Part shown: positions 1 through 8,809 of the stretch, one piece after another
How the letters are laid out: every line of letters begins with the position of its first letter
Position numbering within the stretch: the first letter of the stretch is position 1
Source of the DNA: Levilactobacillus cerevisiae
GTDB lineage: Bacteria > Bacillota > Bacilli > Lactobacillales > Lactobacillaceae
Direction: 5' to 3'
DNA length: 34,279 bases
NCBI RefSeq assembly: GCF_003946245.1
Contig: NZ_RHNN01000034.1
Coordinates: 1-34,279, forward strand
Notes under the pieces: model-generated
Databases searched by the model: none
Told to the model about the DNA's origin: nothing
What the model saw: only the letters and a program-made list of their open reading frames with translations
Made by a program: the position numbers and the translations under genes

Positions 1-2
1 CT

Positions 3-38
3 CAAAAAAAATTGCCTAATCTCAAAGGATTAGACAAT
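3..38 (-). terminator. Intrinsic terminator downstream of mprF
   Basis: On the minus strand an 11-bp stem (ATTGTCTAATC with GATTAGGCAAT, one G.U pair) and a short loop are followed by a run of seven T. It lies about 90 bp past the mprF stop and is oriented to end that transcript. Confidence 0.85.
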
Positions 39-129
39 TTTATAAATGGAATTACCAACAACAGTTGACATAGAACCGACATTTTCGGGTCTACGCCTTT
101 TTGCTATCTCTGGCTAACTTACAAATCAG

Positions 130-2739
130 TTAGTCGTGATTTTGCCACCGCACCTCGTTGGTGACCCAACCGTTAAACCACTTTGGCGTCAATTGGGGCA
201 ACGGCGTCATCCGTTGGTTGATTACGATGACCAGCTGGAGCATGGTAAAGACCAGCGATTGTCGACGACGGTAAGCCAAGTATTTTGGCTGCCAGTCGGT
301 CACGTACTTTTCCTTGTAAGCTCGCAGTCCCTGGAAGCTGTAGAAGTTGGAGCCATATTCGTAAATTAAATGGGCAGCCCGTTCTTCAATGAAACTGAAC
401 TCCGAGACCCCTACGTTGGCCAGTGGTGCCATCCCCAGGTTAAAACTGAGGTAGCCCTGCTCGCGACAGGTCTCAAAGAGATAGACGAAGAGGCCATCCA
501 TGATACCAGAAGGCGCATCACGCCGGGCACGCATGAGGTCAATCGACGTCATACGCCGGTCGCCGGTTGGCATCAGATTGGCAAACGCAACCGGCTTTCC
601 ATCCGCAGCGGTCATCACTGCCACGGGCGCTTCATTCAGGTACTCGCGGTCAAAGTAGCCCATCGAGAACCCCTTCTCGGACTCATCACCTAACCAAGAA
701 TCCGAAATTTCCTTTAACGCTTTAAATTGTTGTGCATCAAATGGTGGCTGCCACAACGCAAATTGATAGCCCTCCCGTTTGAACTTGTTGATCAACGTCC
801 GTTCACCCCGGTGCGCCTTTCCAGCCAAACTGAAGGTTTGTAGCGCGACGTGGCCTTCTTCGCCCACTTTGAGAAAATCAAAGCCCATTTCGTGCAGCCG
901 GAGCGTCAAATTTTCGCTAATTTCATAAAAGACCGGTCGCAGTCCCGCTAAATTTGTGTCGTGCATAAAAGCCTGTAGCGCCGGGCCCAGCTTGTCCTGA
1001 TTACCAATGGGTTCCCCCATGACCAGTAGCTTATCGGCCTTTTGCCGGTAGAGGAGGAACAGTTGATCTTCCCCATCCTCCTGGTAAAAGTAGGCCCGTT
1101 TGTCGTGCAGAAAAGCGAGATGGCTGACCTCGTTACCACCGAATTTTTTAATAATGGCACGCATTCTGGGAGCATCGTAAGCCGTCTGGAGCCACTTTGG
1201 CTTCGACGCGGCCAAGTACCGGGAAATCCCCACTAAAATCAGTAGCGCCACCAGGAGACTGCCTAAACCGGTCAACCACACCTGGGTCGATGGCAAGAGC
1301 CACGCGTGGGGCAAGAAGGGCCGGTGATGGCCACCCGGAAAACTCGACAGCCCCAACAAGGTGTAGAGGACAAACGTCCCCACGTAAATCGAGCCATCGA
1401 CCAGCAAGCCGCCCCAAGAGTAGTGAAAGCCAGTCCGATTCAATTCAGGCCGGGCAAACAATAGACAAGCGAGCACCAATCCCAGGAGGACGGCCAGGCT
1501 AACGGGGAAGTTTTCCCGCCAGAGCGTATTGCCAATCGCAATAATCAAAACGATCAGCGTTGGCCAGTACGCCCGTTTGACCCGCGCCCCCACGCCCCGG
1601 GCTAGACCAATCAATAGAAAGGCCATCACAATATTGGTGATTTGGCTTAGGAAATAAAACATGTAAGGCACCAGTCGTAAGTAGAAATGGTTCGCCAGTA
1701 CCACGTCCGGAATCGTGGCGAACAGGAGCATCATCACCCCTGAAAAATACATGAAGGTGGTGACAAATAGATGGGCCGCTCGCCGCAGCGTTGCCACGGG
1801 GAGACCATTTAAGAATTGATTCAGACGATGACCAGCATCGTGGATGAAGAAACCCACGCCGACCCCAAAGGGCAAGAGGTAGTAAAAGAGCCGGTAGAGC
1901 AGGAGCCAGCCGGTGGCGTCCGCCCGACTGACACCCAGGAAGCCCAGCCCAATGATCATGAACACATCAAAGGAGCCCAGGCCACCGGGAATCATCGACA
2001 CGACGCCGGCAACTGAGGCAACGACGAACATCGGAAAGACCGCCGCCAACGGGATGGGCAATTGTAACACCCAGCCAATCAACAGGAAGAAGAGCGCACA
2101 ACTCCCCCACTCCAAGCTCGATCCCAGAATCAATTTGAACTCACGCCGCAGGGTCAAGTCCTGAAAGAACTCGCCATCGCTAACCCGGGTAAAAATGAAG
2201 ATTCCCGGGAAATACAGCCCGCCGCCCAGTAACCAAAACCAGTAGCCCCGAAATGGTTGACCCACATCAAAGCCAAACAGAAAGAGCAACGCCACCCAGC
2301 ACAGCAGGGACAGTCCCGCCAGTAGGAATAACGCGATCTTAGAGATGGCATAGACCACCTGCTTTTTCGTGGCGGCCTTGGCATAGAAGTTGGCCCGTAA
2401 GCTGGCACCCAGCAGACCACCCATCCCCGCCAGGTTCGTGAACGTATTGGTCGTCCACCCGCTCCGAATTACGTAGCCGCGAGAAAATTTTCCCGGCAAG
2501 AATTCAACAATGGTGAAGTCATAAACCAGCATTGGCAAGACGGCCACAAAGCCGCCCACCAGTAGGAGCAGGAACGTCCCCGTGTCCAGCGTTGCCAATT
2601 CCGACTGTAGCTGAGCCCCGTTGACCTCATGCGCGATGCGGCCCACCATCTGAATCACAAAAATTAAAATTGAAAAAATAAAAATACCTTTAATCAGGGT
2701 TAAATGTTTTTGAATACTCCCCCACAAACGTTTCCCCAT
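130..2739 (-). CDS. mprF: MprF, phosphatidylglycerol lysyltransferase/flippase
   Basis: This 869-residue membrane protein matches the MprF family in length and two-part build. Residues 1 to about 515 hold many hydrophobic segments (flippase plus synthase membrane domain), and the rest is a soluble GNAT-like lysyl-transfer domain (LLVMGEPIGN, GIMDGLFVYLFE, FNLGMAPLANVG, ending with YKEKYVTDWQPKYLAYRR). In the family it transfers lysine from Lys-tRNA to phosphatidylglycerol and flips the product outward, lowering surface charge and giving resistance to cationic peptides. The start at 2739 is chosen because GGGGAGG sits 8 nt upstream; the ATG six codons earlier overlaps that site. It has its own terminator and follows a long spacer carrying repeats, so it is probably a separate unit from the upstream glycosylation operon. 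The lipid and amino-acid specificity is inferred from the family. Confidence 0.93.
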   Translation of the reverse strand: MGKRLWGSIQKHLTLIKGIFIFSILIFVIQMVGRIAHEVNGAQLQSELATLDTGTFLLLLVGGFVAVLPMLVYDFTIVEFLPGKFSRGYVIRSGWTTNTFTNLAGMGGLLGASLRANFYAKAATKKQVVYAISKIALFLLAGLSLLCWVALLFLFGFDVGQPFRGYWFWLLGGGLYFPGIFIFTRVSDGEFFQDLTLRREFKLILGSSLEWGSCALFFLLIGWVLQLPIPLAAVFPMFVVASVAGVVSMIPGGLGSFDVFMIIGLGFLGVSRADATGWLLLYRLFYYLLPFGVGVGFFIHDAGHRLNQFLNGLPVATLRRAAHLFVTTFMYFSGVMMLLFATIPDVVLANHFYLRLVPYMFYFLSQITNIVMAFLLIGLARGVGARVKRAYWPTLIVLIIAIGNTLWRENFPVSLAVLLGLVLACLLFARPELNRTGFHYSWGGLLVDGSIYVGTFVLYTLLGLSSFPGGHHRPFLPHAWLLPSTQVWLTGLGSLLVALLILVGISRYLAASKPKWLQTAYDAPRMRAIIKKFGGNEVSHLAFLHDKRAYFYQEDGEDQLFLLYRQKADKLLVMGEPIGNQDKLGPALQAFMHDTNLAGLRPVFYEISENLTLRLHEMGFDFLKVGEEGHVALQTFSLAGKAHRGERTLINKFKREGYQFALWQPPFDAQQFKALKEISDSWLGDESEKGFSMGYFDREYLNEAPVAVMTAADGKPVAFANLMPTGDRRMTSIDLMRARRDAPSGIMDGLFVYLFETCREQGYLSFNLGMAPLANVGVSEFSFIEERAAHLIYEYGSNFYSFQGLRAYKEKYVTDWQPKYLAYRRRQSLVFTMLQLVIVINQRMTPLPQLTPKWFNGWVTNEVRWQNHD

Positions 2740-2899
2740 AGTTGCTACCTCCCCCATAGTCCTTCATTATCGCAACCAACGTGCTGAAGAACAATTCTAA
2801 CAGCACACAAATCATTGGTTAATTCAGCTACTTAACAGCCCCCGGTTACACTTAGGATACCAGCTAACAGAAATTCAATCCACAAAATTAGTCAAAAAT

Positions 2900-3113
2900 T
2901 GTCACCTGCGGCTGCCAGAGATTCCGGCTGCTGTGGGGACCGCCTGCGGCCTGAGAAGCGGTCCTCCGGCTCGGTTTGAAGCCTGACCAAGACCGTCAGT
3001 CTCCAAACGCGTCCCAAGCTGTAGGCTGAGGAAATCGCTCAGCTAACGTCGTCGACACAGCTGCCTGCATCTCTGTCCTCCTCCAGTTAGGATTGTTCTT
3101 CAACATGATATTG
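2900..3113 (-). repeat. Dispersed structured repeat, copy A
   Basis: Intact core of the repeat family, read on the minus strand. It closely matches copy C (30157-30363) and more loosely copy B. The closing helix P1 pairs 3056-3075 with 2916-2935 (17 of 20 positions complementary). Inside are P2 (3038-3043 with 3025-3030), P3 (3004-3008 plus CTGAC/GTCAG, spanning 2974-3008) and P4 around 2938-2966. Weaker homology to C and D continues upstream of the core to about 3230 and downstream to about 2877. The copy lies between the mprF promoter region and the dedA 3' side. The rest of 3114-3530 holds only the terminator at 3344 and the 5' flanks of A and B; I see no gene there. Confidence 0.85.
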
Positions 3114-3343
3114 AAGTAACCATCGCTGGACTGGCAACGTTAGTCCGCCGCAATTGGATACTGTCTAAGTAGGCGTGAGTGAGCCAAATTTAGAACGTGC
3201 TACTGATATTCAGGCCTCGACTCTTGTCGTATACAGAATTATTGCCTACATGTCATCTTTCACCCCTTAGATATCAAAAAATGACTGCCAGACAATAACA
3301 CCGAAACCATTAACTAGCTGATTAACTGTTATCCCCCAGCATA

Positions 3344-3388
3344 GCAAAAAGGAGTAAGCCACTGCCAGTTTTTGGCAAGGGCTTACTC
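3344..3388 (-). terminator. Intrinsic terminator between repeats A and B
   Basis: GAGTAAGCC (3352-3360) pairs perfectly with GGCTTACTC (3380-3388), with an inner GCCA/TGGC pairing. On the minus strand it is followed by CTTTTTGC. It would end minus-strand transcription from dedA about 375 bp upstream, or a transcript starting in between. Repeat B lies between dedA and this site. Confidence 0.75.
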
Positions 3389-3529
3389 TAAACTTAAGTC
3401 TTCAGATAATGAGATTACAAGTTGCTACCTAGTTATGCCAGATTACCATTCACAAATTTTACTCTCTCGAGTCTACAATAGTGTCAGCTAAACAGTATCG
3501 TTGAATCCCGTCGCGCCAACGAATTACAC

Positions 3530-3745
3530 AAGTGTACAGGTTGATACACCACGTTAGCCGGAGGAGGCTGGAGGTGGAGGCAGCTGTGACAACGGTGTTG
3601 GCTGAGCGATTTTCTTAGCCTACAGCGTGGGACGCGTTTGGAGACTGATGTCTTTTATCAGGCTTTAAACCGAGCCGAAGGACCGCTCCCCAGGCCGCAG
3701 GCGGTCCCCATAGACGCCGGAACCTCCAGCAGCCGCAGGCGGATT
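3530..3745 (+). repeat. Dispersed structured repeat, copy B (diverged)
   Basis: Same family as copies A and C but the most diverged, and on the opposite strand from A. P1 outer arm 3568-3575 (CTGGAGGT) pairs perfectly with 3722-3729 (ACCTCCAG), while A and C have CAGAGAT/ATCTCTG here, so three base pairs changed on both sides. P2 is 3601-3606 with 3614-3619, extended outward. P3 spans 3636-3670 with CTGAT/ATCAG. P4 is the conserved GGACCGC/GCGGTCC stem. The core motif GGGACGCGTTTGGAGA is identical in all three copies. The 3' edge is about 20 bp from the dedA stop codon. The 5' flank (3440-3550) is only loosely alignable. Confidence 0.82.
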
Positions 3746-3762
3746 GGTGAACACTTACTTCC

Positions 3763-4413
3763 CTACTTTGCTCGGCGCGTTTGGATTGTCATGTGTAACC
3801 AGCCAACGACCGCTGGAATCAGTGAAACCACGATGATTCCCAGCACAACGGCGGAGAAGTGATCCTTCACGAAAGCAATGTTCCCGAAGAAGTAGCCCCC
3901 GCCACAGCAAATGATCACCCACGTAATGGCGGCACTCACGTTATACTTCAAGAAACGGCGGTAGGAGAACTGCGAACCCGCGGCAACAAAGGGTACGAAG
4001 GTCCGAATGATTGGCAGGAAGCGCCCCAAGAAGATGGCAATCGGCCCGTGCTTGCGGAAGAATTTTTCCGACTGGGCTAACCGCTCTTTGTTGATGAGGC
4101 GATTGAACCAGGACCGACCGCTCAAGGCCGCACCGGTTCGGCGACCGAGGTAGAAATTCAGTGAATCTCCCCCAATCGCGGCGACCAAGAAGATGGCGAC
4201 AAATAGCCAAATGTGCAGGCCATAGGCGGGGTTGGCTGCCAAGGCAGCGGCGGCAAACAATAAGGAATCTCCCGGTAGAAACGGTAAGATGACTGCGCCA
4301 GTTTCGACAAAGACGATGGCGAACAGGATGAGATAGGTGGAACCGCCAAATGTGTTAACAATGTTAACCAAATGACTATCAATGTGTAAAACGAAATCGA
4401 TTAGATATCCCAT
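3763..4413 (-). CDS. DedA-family membrane protein
   Basis: A 216-residue protein with several hydrophobic segments and the DedA signatures: an acidic residue then PGDSLLF (VETGAVILPFLPGDSLLF, about residues 36-53) and the FLGRFLPIIRTFVPFVAG-like region (about residues 128-146, here VAAGSQ). DedA proteins are membrane transporters; members of this superfamily have been shown to move undecaprenyl phosphate across the membrane. The gene follows the YfhO gene by 31 bp on the same strand, so it is probably the last gene of the glycosyltransferase operon. A role in returning the spent lipid carrier would fit, but that is inference from context. GGAG-type binding site just upstream. Confidence 0.85.
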   Translation of the reverse strand: MGYLIDFVLHIDSHLVNIVNTFGGSTYLILFAIVFVETGAVILPFLPGDSLLFAAAALAANPAYGLHIWLFVAIFLVAAIGGDSLNFYLGRRTGAALSGRSWFNRLINKERLAQSEKFFRKHGPIAIFLGRFLPIIRTFVPFVAAGSQFSYRRFLKYNVSAAITWVIICCGGGYFFGNIAFVKDHFSAVVLGIIVVSLIPAVVGWLHMTIQTRRAK

Positions 4414-4444
4414 TATGATTCTCCTTTAAATGACCTTCTGACAG

Positions 4445-7093
4445 CTAGCTTACTTTATCGCTCGTTTGCGGTTGCTTCTCCTCCTGTCGTCCATGCTTCT
4501 TGCGCCAGTACCAGGTCAGGCCACCAAATGTGGCGAGACTGCCCAAACTGATGCCCAGTCCCAAGTGGCTTCCTGGGACGTGATAGGTCAATTGAATCTG
4601 GTTTTGACCGTTCTGAATCGGGATACCCATGAGGCCATTGACCAACCGCTTGGTGGCGACCTTCTGACCGTTAACTGTTGCGTGCCAGCCCGTATCGTAA
4701 GGGATACTCAAGAAGAGCTCCGATTTTTGACTGGACCCGCGTACGCTCCCGGTCAGCTTCGTTTGAAAGTGGCTATCCGCCGTGTGTATGGTCAACTTCT
4801 GTTGGCGCATGCTCCGCAGTAGATTGGTAAAATCACTTTCGCGTAACCCCATGACCTGCGTCTTGTACAGGGCAACGGCGTAAGTCGCTGCGAAGTGACA
4901 AGTAATGGTTTGGCCCTGCTTGAAATCACCCAGCTTGATCAAGGTTGCTTGACCGTTGGCGTTCATGGCGGGCTTAATCTTGGTCCCGTTCACGACCATG
5001 GTCGAGTACTTAGTGCCACCGTTGACCGCCCACAGGTAGACGGGCCCGGTCGTCGTTGCGCGCAGCGTCATCACGTGGTGGTAGGCATACGTCGTCTTCA
5101 CGCCATTGATGCGATTGACCTTTTTCACGCTATCCTGCAACAATTTGGCCTGGGCAAAGTACGCCCGTTTCTGTGGTCGCAGGGCTTGCATGATGGCTTC
5201 TTGATTCCGCAAGGCGTTGCTGCCCAACTGAACATTGTCCAGGTCAGGCGACACGGCAAACCCCATCCCGCTGTAGCTTGATGCGGGGGTGGTCACTGAC
5301 TGGGTCCCCGTCAAATGAACGGAATCCTTCACGCCCAACAGGAGCTCGGCCAATGGGGTCAACCCAACGGCCCCAATCCGCCGCACGTTGTCACTGTACA
5401 GGCCCAATTTTTGCAGCGTCTGCCGCGTTTGTTCGTTCAACGTTGAACTGTAAGACGTCAGGCCGTGAAAATTGAAGAGCAGACTGTCATTATAATTGTT
5501 GTAATGGCTGTAGTACGCCCGGTTAATCAAGGTGTTGTCGTTTTGGACCCGGTACAACTGGCCATCCGGATCATTGACCTGACTCATCTGCTTGCTTTCT
5601 GCCTGATAAGCCGCTTCATAGGCCTTTTGATCACCAAATGAGGTCGTACTCATGCTTAAAATAAAGTTGCCCCCAACTTCGGTTATGACCAGCAAACTAA
5701 TCAGCCATTTCCGCCAGAGCCGCTGTGTGGCAAAGATAACGACGGCCGTAGCCACAATGTACACTGCGGACAGCCCAATGCTATGCCAATGAACCAGTTG
5801 GATGTTTTGATAGTATTTCTCCAACCGCGCTGAGCGCCCCTGCATGAGCTTGACCATAAACGTAATAAACTTGGCCCCGATGACCATACTGAACACTTGA
5901 ATCGTTGGCAGTCCCCACTGCCAGTGACGCTTGATTTTTCGTGGTTCCGCCTGCCAAGCCGCAAATGCTAAGACGACCATGACAAAGCTCAGGAAAAACA
6001 CGTTGCGGAACGGAAAACCAGCCGGTGCTTGCATCATGTGCCAAATGGTATTGAACGTCCGAATCCACATAGCTAGGAACAAGGCCCCAAGTAGCAGTCC
6101 CGCCGACCACTTTTGCCGCTTAGAAATGCGCGGCTGAACAAAGTAGGTCAACACCAATAACACCACAGCACTGGAGACGAAGACGGTCGGTGCGTGCCAC
6201 AGCCGTTGTGAATAGTTGGTTGCCCCCACACCAAACTGGGCGAAGAATTCTAGCCCAAACTCGGGTAAGAAATGTAAATTAAGATTGTTGGTGGTCGACT
6301 TCGCCGTTTGCAACATCCCTAATCCCGTTGGAATCAAAATGACGGCGGCACTGAGACCACTCAGCACACTCGTCAAGACGAACTGGCTCAAGCGACCATA
6401 CCAATCAGCAACGTGCGTGGTTTCTGGCCGTTCACTCAACCAGTTGTACAAAATGTAGGCGAAATACAGCACCGCGAACAGGCACGTCATGTAGCCTAAG
6501 TAGTAGTTGGTCACAATACTTGCCAGTAGCCAGCCGAAGAACATCCCCGGGCGTTGGTCGCGAACCAATCGATCAAGGCCCCCGGCAACCAGGGGCAAAA
6601 TGATTAAGGAATCCAACCACATGAAGTCGAAGTAATTGACCGCGACGAAGCCACAAAAGCTAAAGGCAAGTGCGAAGATGATCGTTAACCGCTGCGTCGT
6701 CCGAAAATGACGCTGAAGGTACCAGGTCATGGTTGCCGCAATCGTGGCAATTTTGGCCATCACAATCAGGCTGGCCGCAATCGGCACCTGACTCCCACTG
6801 AAGAAAACAACAATCAGGTTAAACGGACTCAGCAGATAATACGCAACCGTTGGGACCACAACACTTCCCAGCGACTGCGAGAAGGAATACAGGTGAAAGA
6901 CCTGATACTTCAACGCGTGCTGCATCGCCGTCAATAGCGGAATGTATTGCGTTCCCATGTCGCTCATCAGCAGTCCATGATTGCCAAATGGGGCCACCCC
7001 CCAGAAAACAAAGACGCCAGTTACAATCGCCAAGGCAACGAGCCACGCGATTCCGATATTTTGCCAAACTTTTTTTGACGCTAACGTTGCCAT
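4445..7093 (-). CDS. yfhO: YfhO-family membrane glycosylation protein
   Basis: An 882-residue protein with an N-terminal segment (about residues 15-35), a run of some 12 hydrophobic segments to about residue 480, a long extracytoplasmic region and a final membrane anchor (about residues 835-860) with a basic tail. Length, the MSDMGTQYIPLL region after the first helix and the YfhO-like C-terminal domain match the YfhO family. In Bacillus and Listeria-type bacteria YfhO works with a CsbB-like enzyme to transfer sugar from polyprenyl phosphate onto lipoteichoic acid outside the cell. Here the likely partner enzyme is two genes upstream (7766-8707) with a PAP2 phosphatase between, spaced 15 bp. 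The family is secure; the acceptor and sugar are inferred. Confidence 0.85.
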   Translation of the reverse strand: MATLASKKVWQNIGIAWLVALAIVTGVFVFWGVAPFGNHGLLMSDMGTQYIPLLTAMQHALKYQVFHLYSFSQSLGSVVVPTVAYYLLSPFNLIVVFFSGSQVPIAASLIVMAKIATIAATMTWYLQRHFRTTQRLTIIFALAFSFCGFVAVNYFDFMWLDSLIILPLVAGGLDRLVRDQRPGMFFGWLLASIVTNYYLGYMTCLFAVLYFAYILYNWLSERPETTHVADWYGRLSQFVLTSVLSGLSAAVILIPTGLGMLQTAKSTTNNLNLHFLPEFGLEFFAQFGVGATNYSQRLWHAPTVFVSSAVVLLVLTYFVQPRISKRQKWSAGLLLGALFLAMWIRTFNTIWHMMQAPAGFPFRNVFFLSFVMVVLAFAAWQAEPRKIKRHWQWGLPTIQVFSMVIGAKFITFMVKLMQGRSARLEKYYQNIQLVHWHSIGLSAVYIVATAVVIFATQRLWRKWLISLLVITEVGGNFILSMSTTSFGDQKAYEAAYQAESKQMSQVNDPDGQLYRVQNDNTLINRAYYSHYNNYNDSLLFNFHGLTSYSSTLNEQTRQTLQKLGLYSDNVRRIGAVGLTPLAELLLGVKDSVHLTGTQSVTTPASSYSGMGFAVSPDLDNVQLGSNALRNQEAIMQALRPQKRAYFAQAKLLQDSVKKVNRINGVKTTYAYHHVMTLRATTTGPVYLWAVNGGTKYSTMVVNGTKIKPAMNANGQATLIKLGDFKQGQTITCHFAATYAVALYKTQVMGLRESDFTNLLRSMRQQKLTIHTADSHFQTKLTGSVRGSSQKSELFLSIPYDTGWHATVNGQKVATKRLVNGLMGIPIQNGQNQIQLTYHVPGSHLGLGISLGSLATFGGLTWYWRKKHGRQEEKQPQTSDKVS

Positions 7094-7108
7094 GTCGACA
7101 CCCCATCC

Positions 7109-7756
7109 TTACTCTTGGGCCTGATTTTTTTGCCATTTCGCGGCGACCCGTTCTAACATGCTCACAACTTGTAGCCACCAGCCACTTGCCAGTAAGATGC
7201 TCCCCAGAACATCACTTGGATAGTGATCGCGTAAGCCTAAGCGGGCCAATAACACACCCACAACTACGAGACAAACGACCGCGGTCACGCTCCAGAACGT
7301 GGCACTGCCTTTTAGAAATTTAAATAGTAACGTAATAATCATGCAGGCGAGCAAGGTCGTGCTAAAGACGTGCCCGCTGGGAAAACTGAATCCGGTGTCC
7401 GCGACGACCTGTTGCAGTGGACGTAGGCGACCGACCAGTTGTTTCACGACCAGCAGGACGGCATCCCCACCGACAACACCGACTAGCGCGGCACAGGCCC
7501 AGCCATACTGACGAATCCGCCAGAGAAAGAGCGCCAGGATGACAGCTAGACCACCCGTCACCAAGGGACTGCCCATCAGCGTCAACCATTCCCAGATCCG
7601 GACGTGCTGCCCCAAGCCACTGGAGCTAAAACTTGTCAGCCACTGGCGATCCAAAATCATGAGCGGTTCAAACTCGGTCTTGACCAAGATGGCCAAGATG
7701 CCAAAGAGCCCGAAACAGCCCAGTGCCAATTGTTGATTGCGTTGCGTAATTGTCAT
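7109..7756 (-). CDS. PAP2-family membrane phosphatase
   Basis: A 215-residue protein with about six membrane segments and the three PAP2 phosphatase motifs: KQLVGRLRP (about residues 108-116), PSGH (about 146-149) and LGLRDHYPSDVLG (about 192-204) with the catalytic histidine and aspartate. Relatives dephosphorylate undecaprenyl pyrophosphate, phosphatidylglycerol phosphate or similar lipids at the outer face of the membrane. It lies 9 bp after the glycosyltransferase and 15 bp before the YfhO gene, so lipid-carrier recycling is the most natural role here, but the substrate cannot be read from sequence. Start at 7756 has AGGAGG 5 nt upstream. Confidence 0.88.
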   Translation of the reverse strand: MTITQRNQQLALGCFGLFGILAILVKTEFEPLMILDRQWLTSFSSSGLGQHVRIWEWLTLMGSPLVTGGLAVILALFLWRIRQYGWACAALVGVVGGDAVLLVVKQLVGRLRPLQQVVADTGFSFPSGHVFSTTLLACMIITLLFKFLKGSATFWSVTAVVCLVVVGVLLARLGLRDHYPSDVLGSILLASGWWLQVVSMLERVAAKWQKNQAQE

Positions 7757-7765
7757 GACGTCCTC

Positions 7766-8707
7766 CTATCGCTTATCTTTGACCAAATACTGTGGTCGGT
7801 GCTTCGTTTCCAAATAGATGCGACCAATATACTTGCCGAGAATCCCTAAACAGAGCAGTTGTAAGCCACCCAACATCAGAATAATGACCACCAATGAGGG
7901 CCAACCCGCGGTCGGATTCCCAAAGAGTAGCGCGCGAATCACGATCCAAAAGACACCGACAATCGCCGCAACGAAGGATAATCCACCCAGCCAAGAAGCA
8001 ATTGCCAATGGTACCTCCGAGTAATCCATGATACCTTCCAGGGAATAATCCAGCAGTTGCCGCATAGACCAGTGCGTTTTCCCCGCAACCCGGTCCTGAT
8101 GCCGAAAGCTGAGATACTTGGTCTTAAACCCGACCCAACTGAAGATCCCTTTAGAAAAGCGATTCACCTCTGGCATATCAATGATGGCTTGCACCACGGA
8201 GCGGCGCATCAACCGATAGTCCCGCGCCCCCGGTACAATCTTCACCTGGGAGATGCCGTTGATCACGTGGTAAAAGGCACTGGATAGCTTGGAACGCAAC
8301 CACGGTTCCCCTTGGCGATCGGAGCGTTTCGTGGCAACCACGTCGTAGTCCGTTTCCACTAACATCTGAATCATGGTTGGCAACAACTCCGGTGGATCCT
8401 GTAAATCGGCATCCATCACTGCCACGAAATCTCCTTGAGCAGCCTTCAAACCAGCGAGCAACGCCGCCTCCTTGCCAAAGTTCCGGGAAAAGTTCACGTA
8501 ATGGACGGATTCCGGATTGGCGGCATGCAGGTACTGCATTTGCTGGAGCGACTCATCACTGGACCCGTCGTTTACAAACCAGTACTCCCATTGAAATTGA
8601 TCCCGGTGCCGGTTAAAGTCAGTTAAAATTTGTTCAACACGTTTATAAAATAATGGCAAACTTTCTTGTTCGTTATAACATGGCACAACGATCGAAATTA
8701 ATTGCAT
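7766..8707 (-). CDS. CsbB/GtrB-like polyprenyl-phosphate glycosyltransferase
   Basis: A 313-residue family 2 glycosyltransferase. The N-terminal catalytic domain shows ISIVVPCYNEQESLP, VNDGSSDES and the metal-binding VMDADLQDPPELL; the C-terminus has two membrane helices (about residues 225-250 and 260-285), the layout of CsbB, GtrB and YfdH enzymes. They load a sugar from its nucleotide form onto undecaprenyl phosphate at the inner face of the membrane. The start at 8707 is preferred over an in-frame ATG ten codons earlier because GGAGGG lies just upstream of it and the longer version begins inside the preceding terminator. First gene of the run glycosyltransferase - PAP2 - YfhO - DedA; the sugar is unknown (GlcNAc is the common case in Bacillus). 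Confidence 0.9.
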   Translation of the reverse strand: MQLISIVVPCYNEQESLPLFYKRVEQILTDFNRHRDQFQWEYWFVNDGSSDESLQQMQYLHAANPESVHYVNFSRNFGKEAALLAGLKAAQGDFVAVMDADLQDPPELLPTMIQMLVETDYDVVATKRSDRQGEPWLRSKLSSAFYHVINGISQVKIVPGARDYRLMRRSVVQAIIDMPEVNRFSKGIFSWVGFKTKYLSFRHQDRVAGKTHWSMRQLLDYSLEGIMDYSEVPLAIASWLGGLSFVAAIVGVFWIVIRALLFGNPTAGWPSLVVIILMLGGLQLLCLGILGKYIGRIYLETKHRPQYLVKDKR

Positions 8708-8727
8708 GACACACCCTCCTTGCCCAC

Positions 8728-8779
8728 AAAAAAACACTTAACTCTCATGGCATTTCATAAGTCCATGATAGTTAAGTGT
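8728..8779 (-). terminator. Intrinsic terminator/attenuator between histidine kinase and glycosyltransferase genes
   Basis: ACACTTAACT (8734-8743) pairs perfectly with AGTTAAGTGT (8770-8779), continued by CATGG/CCATG, and is followed on the minus strand by seven T. Only about 20 nt, mostly ribosome binding site, separate it from the glycosyltransferase start at 8707. Confidence 0.88.
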
Positions 8780-8809
8780 GGGTGAATCTAATACAGGTCG
8801 AAAAAGAGA

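Noticed and set aside
1816..2164. Plus-strand frames inside mprF and other large genes.
   Set aside because: They are antisense shadows of well-supported genes, lack ribosome binding sites and show no recognisable domains.
2903..3750. The repeat copies as protein-coding remnants.
   Set aside because: Frames differ between copies, with no shared open frame, while paired positions are conserved; short frames such as the one at 3638-3862 only cross the element by chance.
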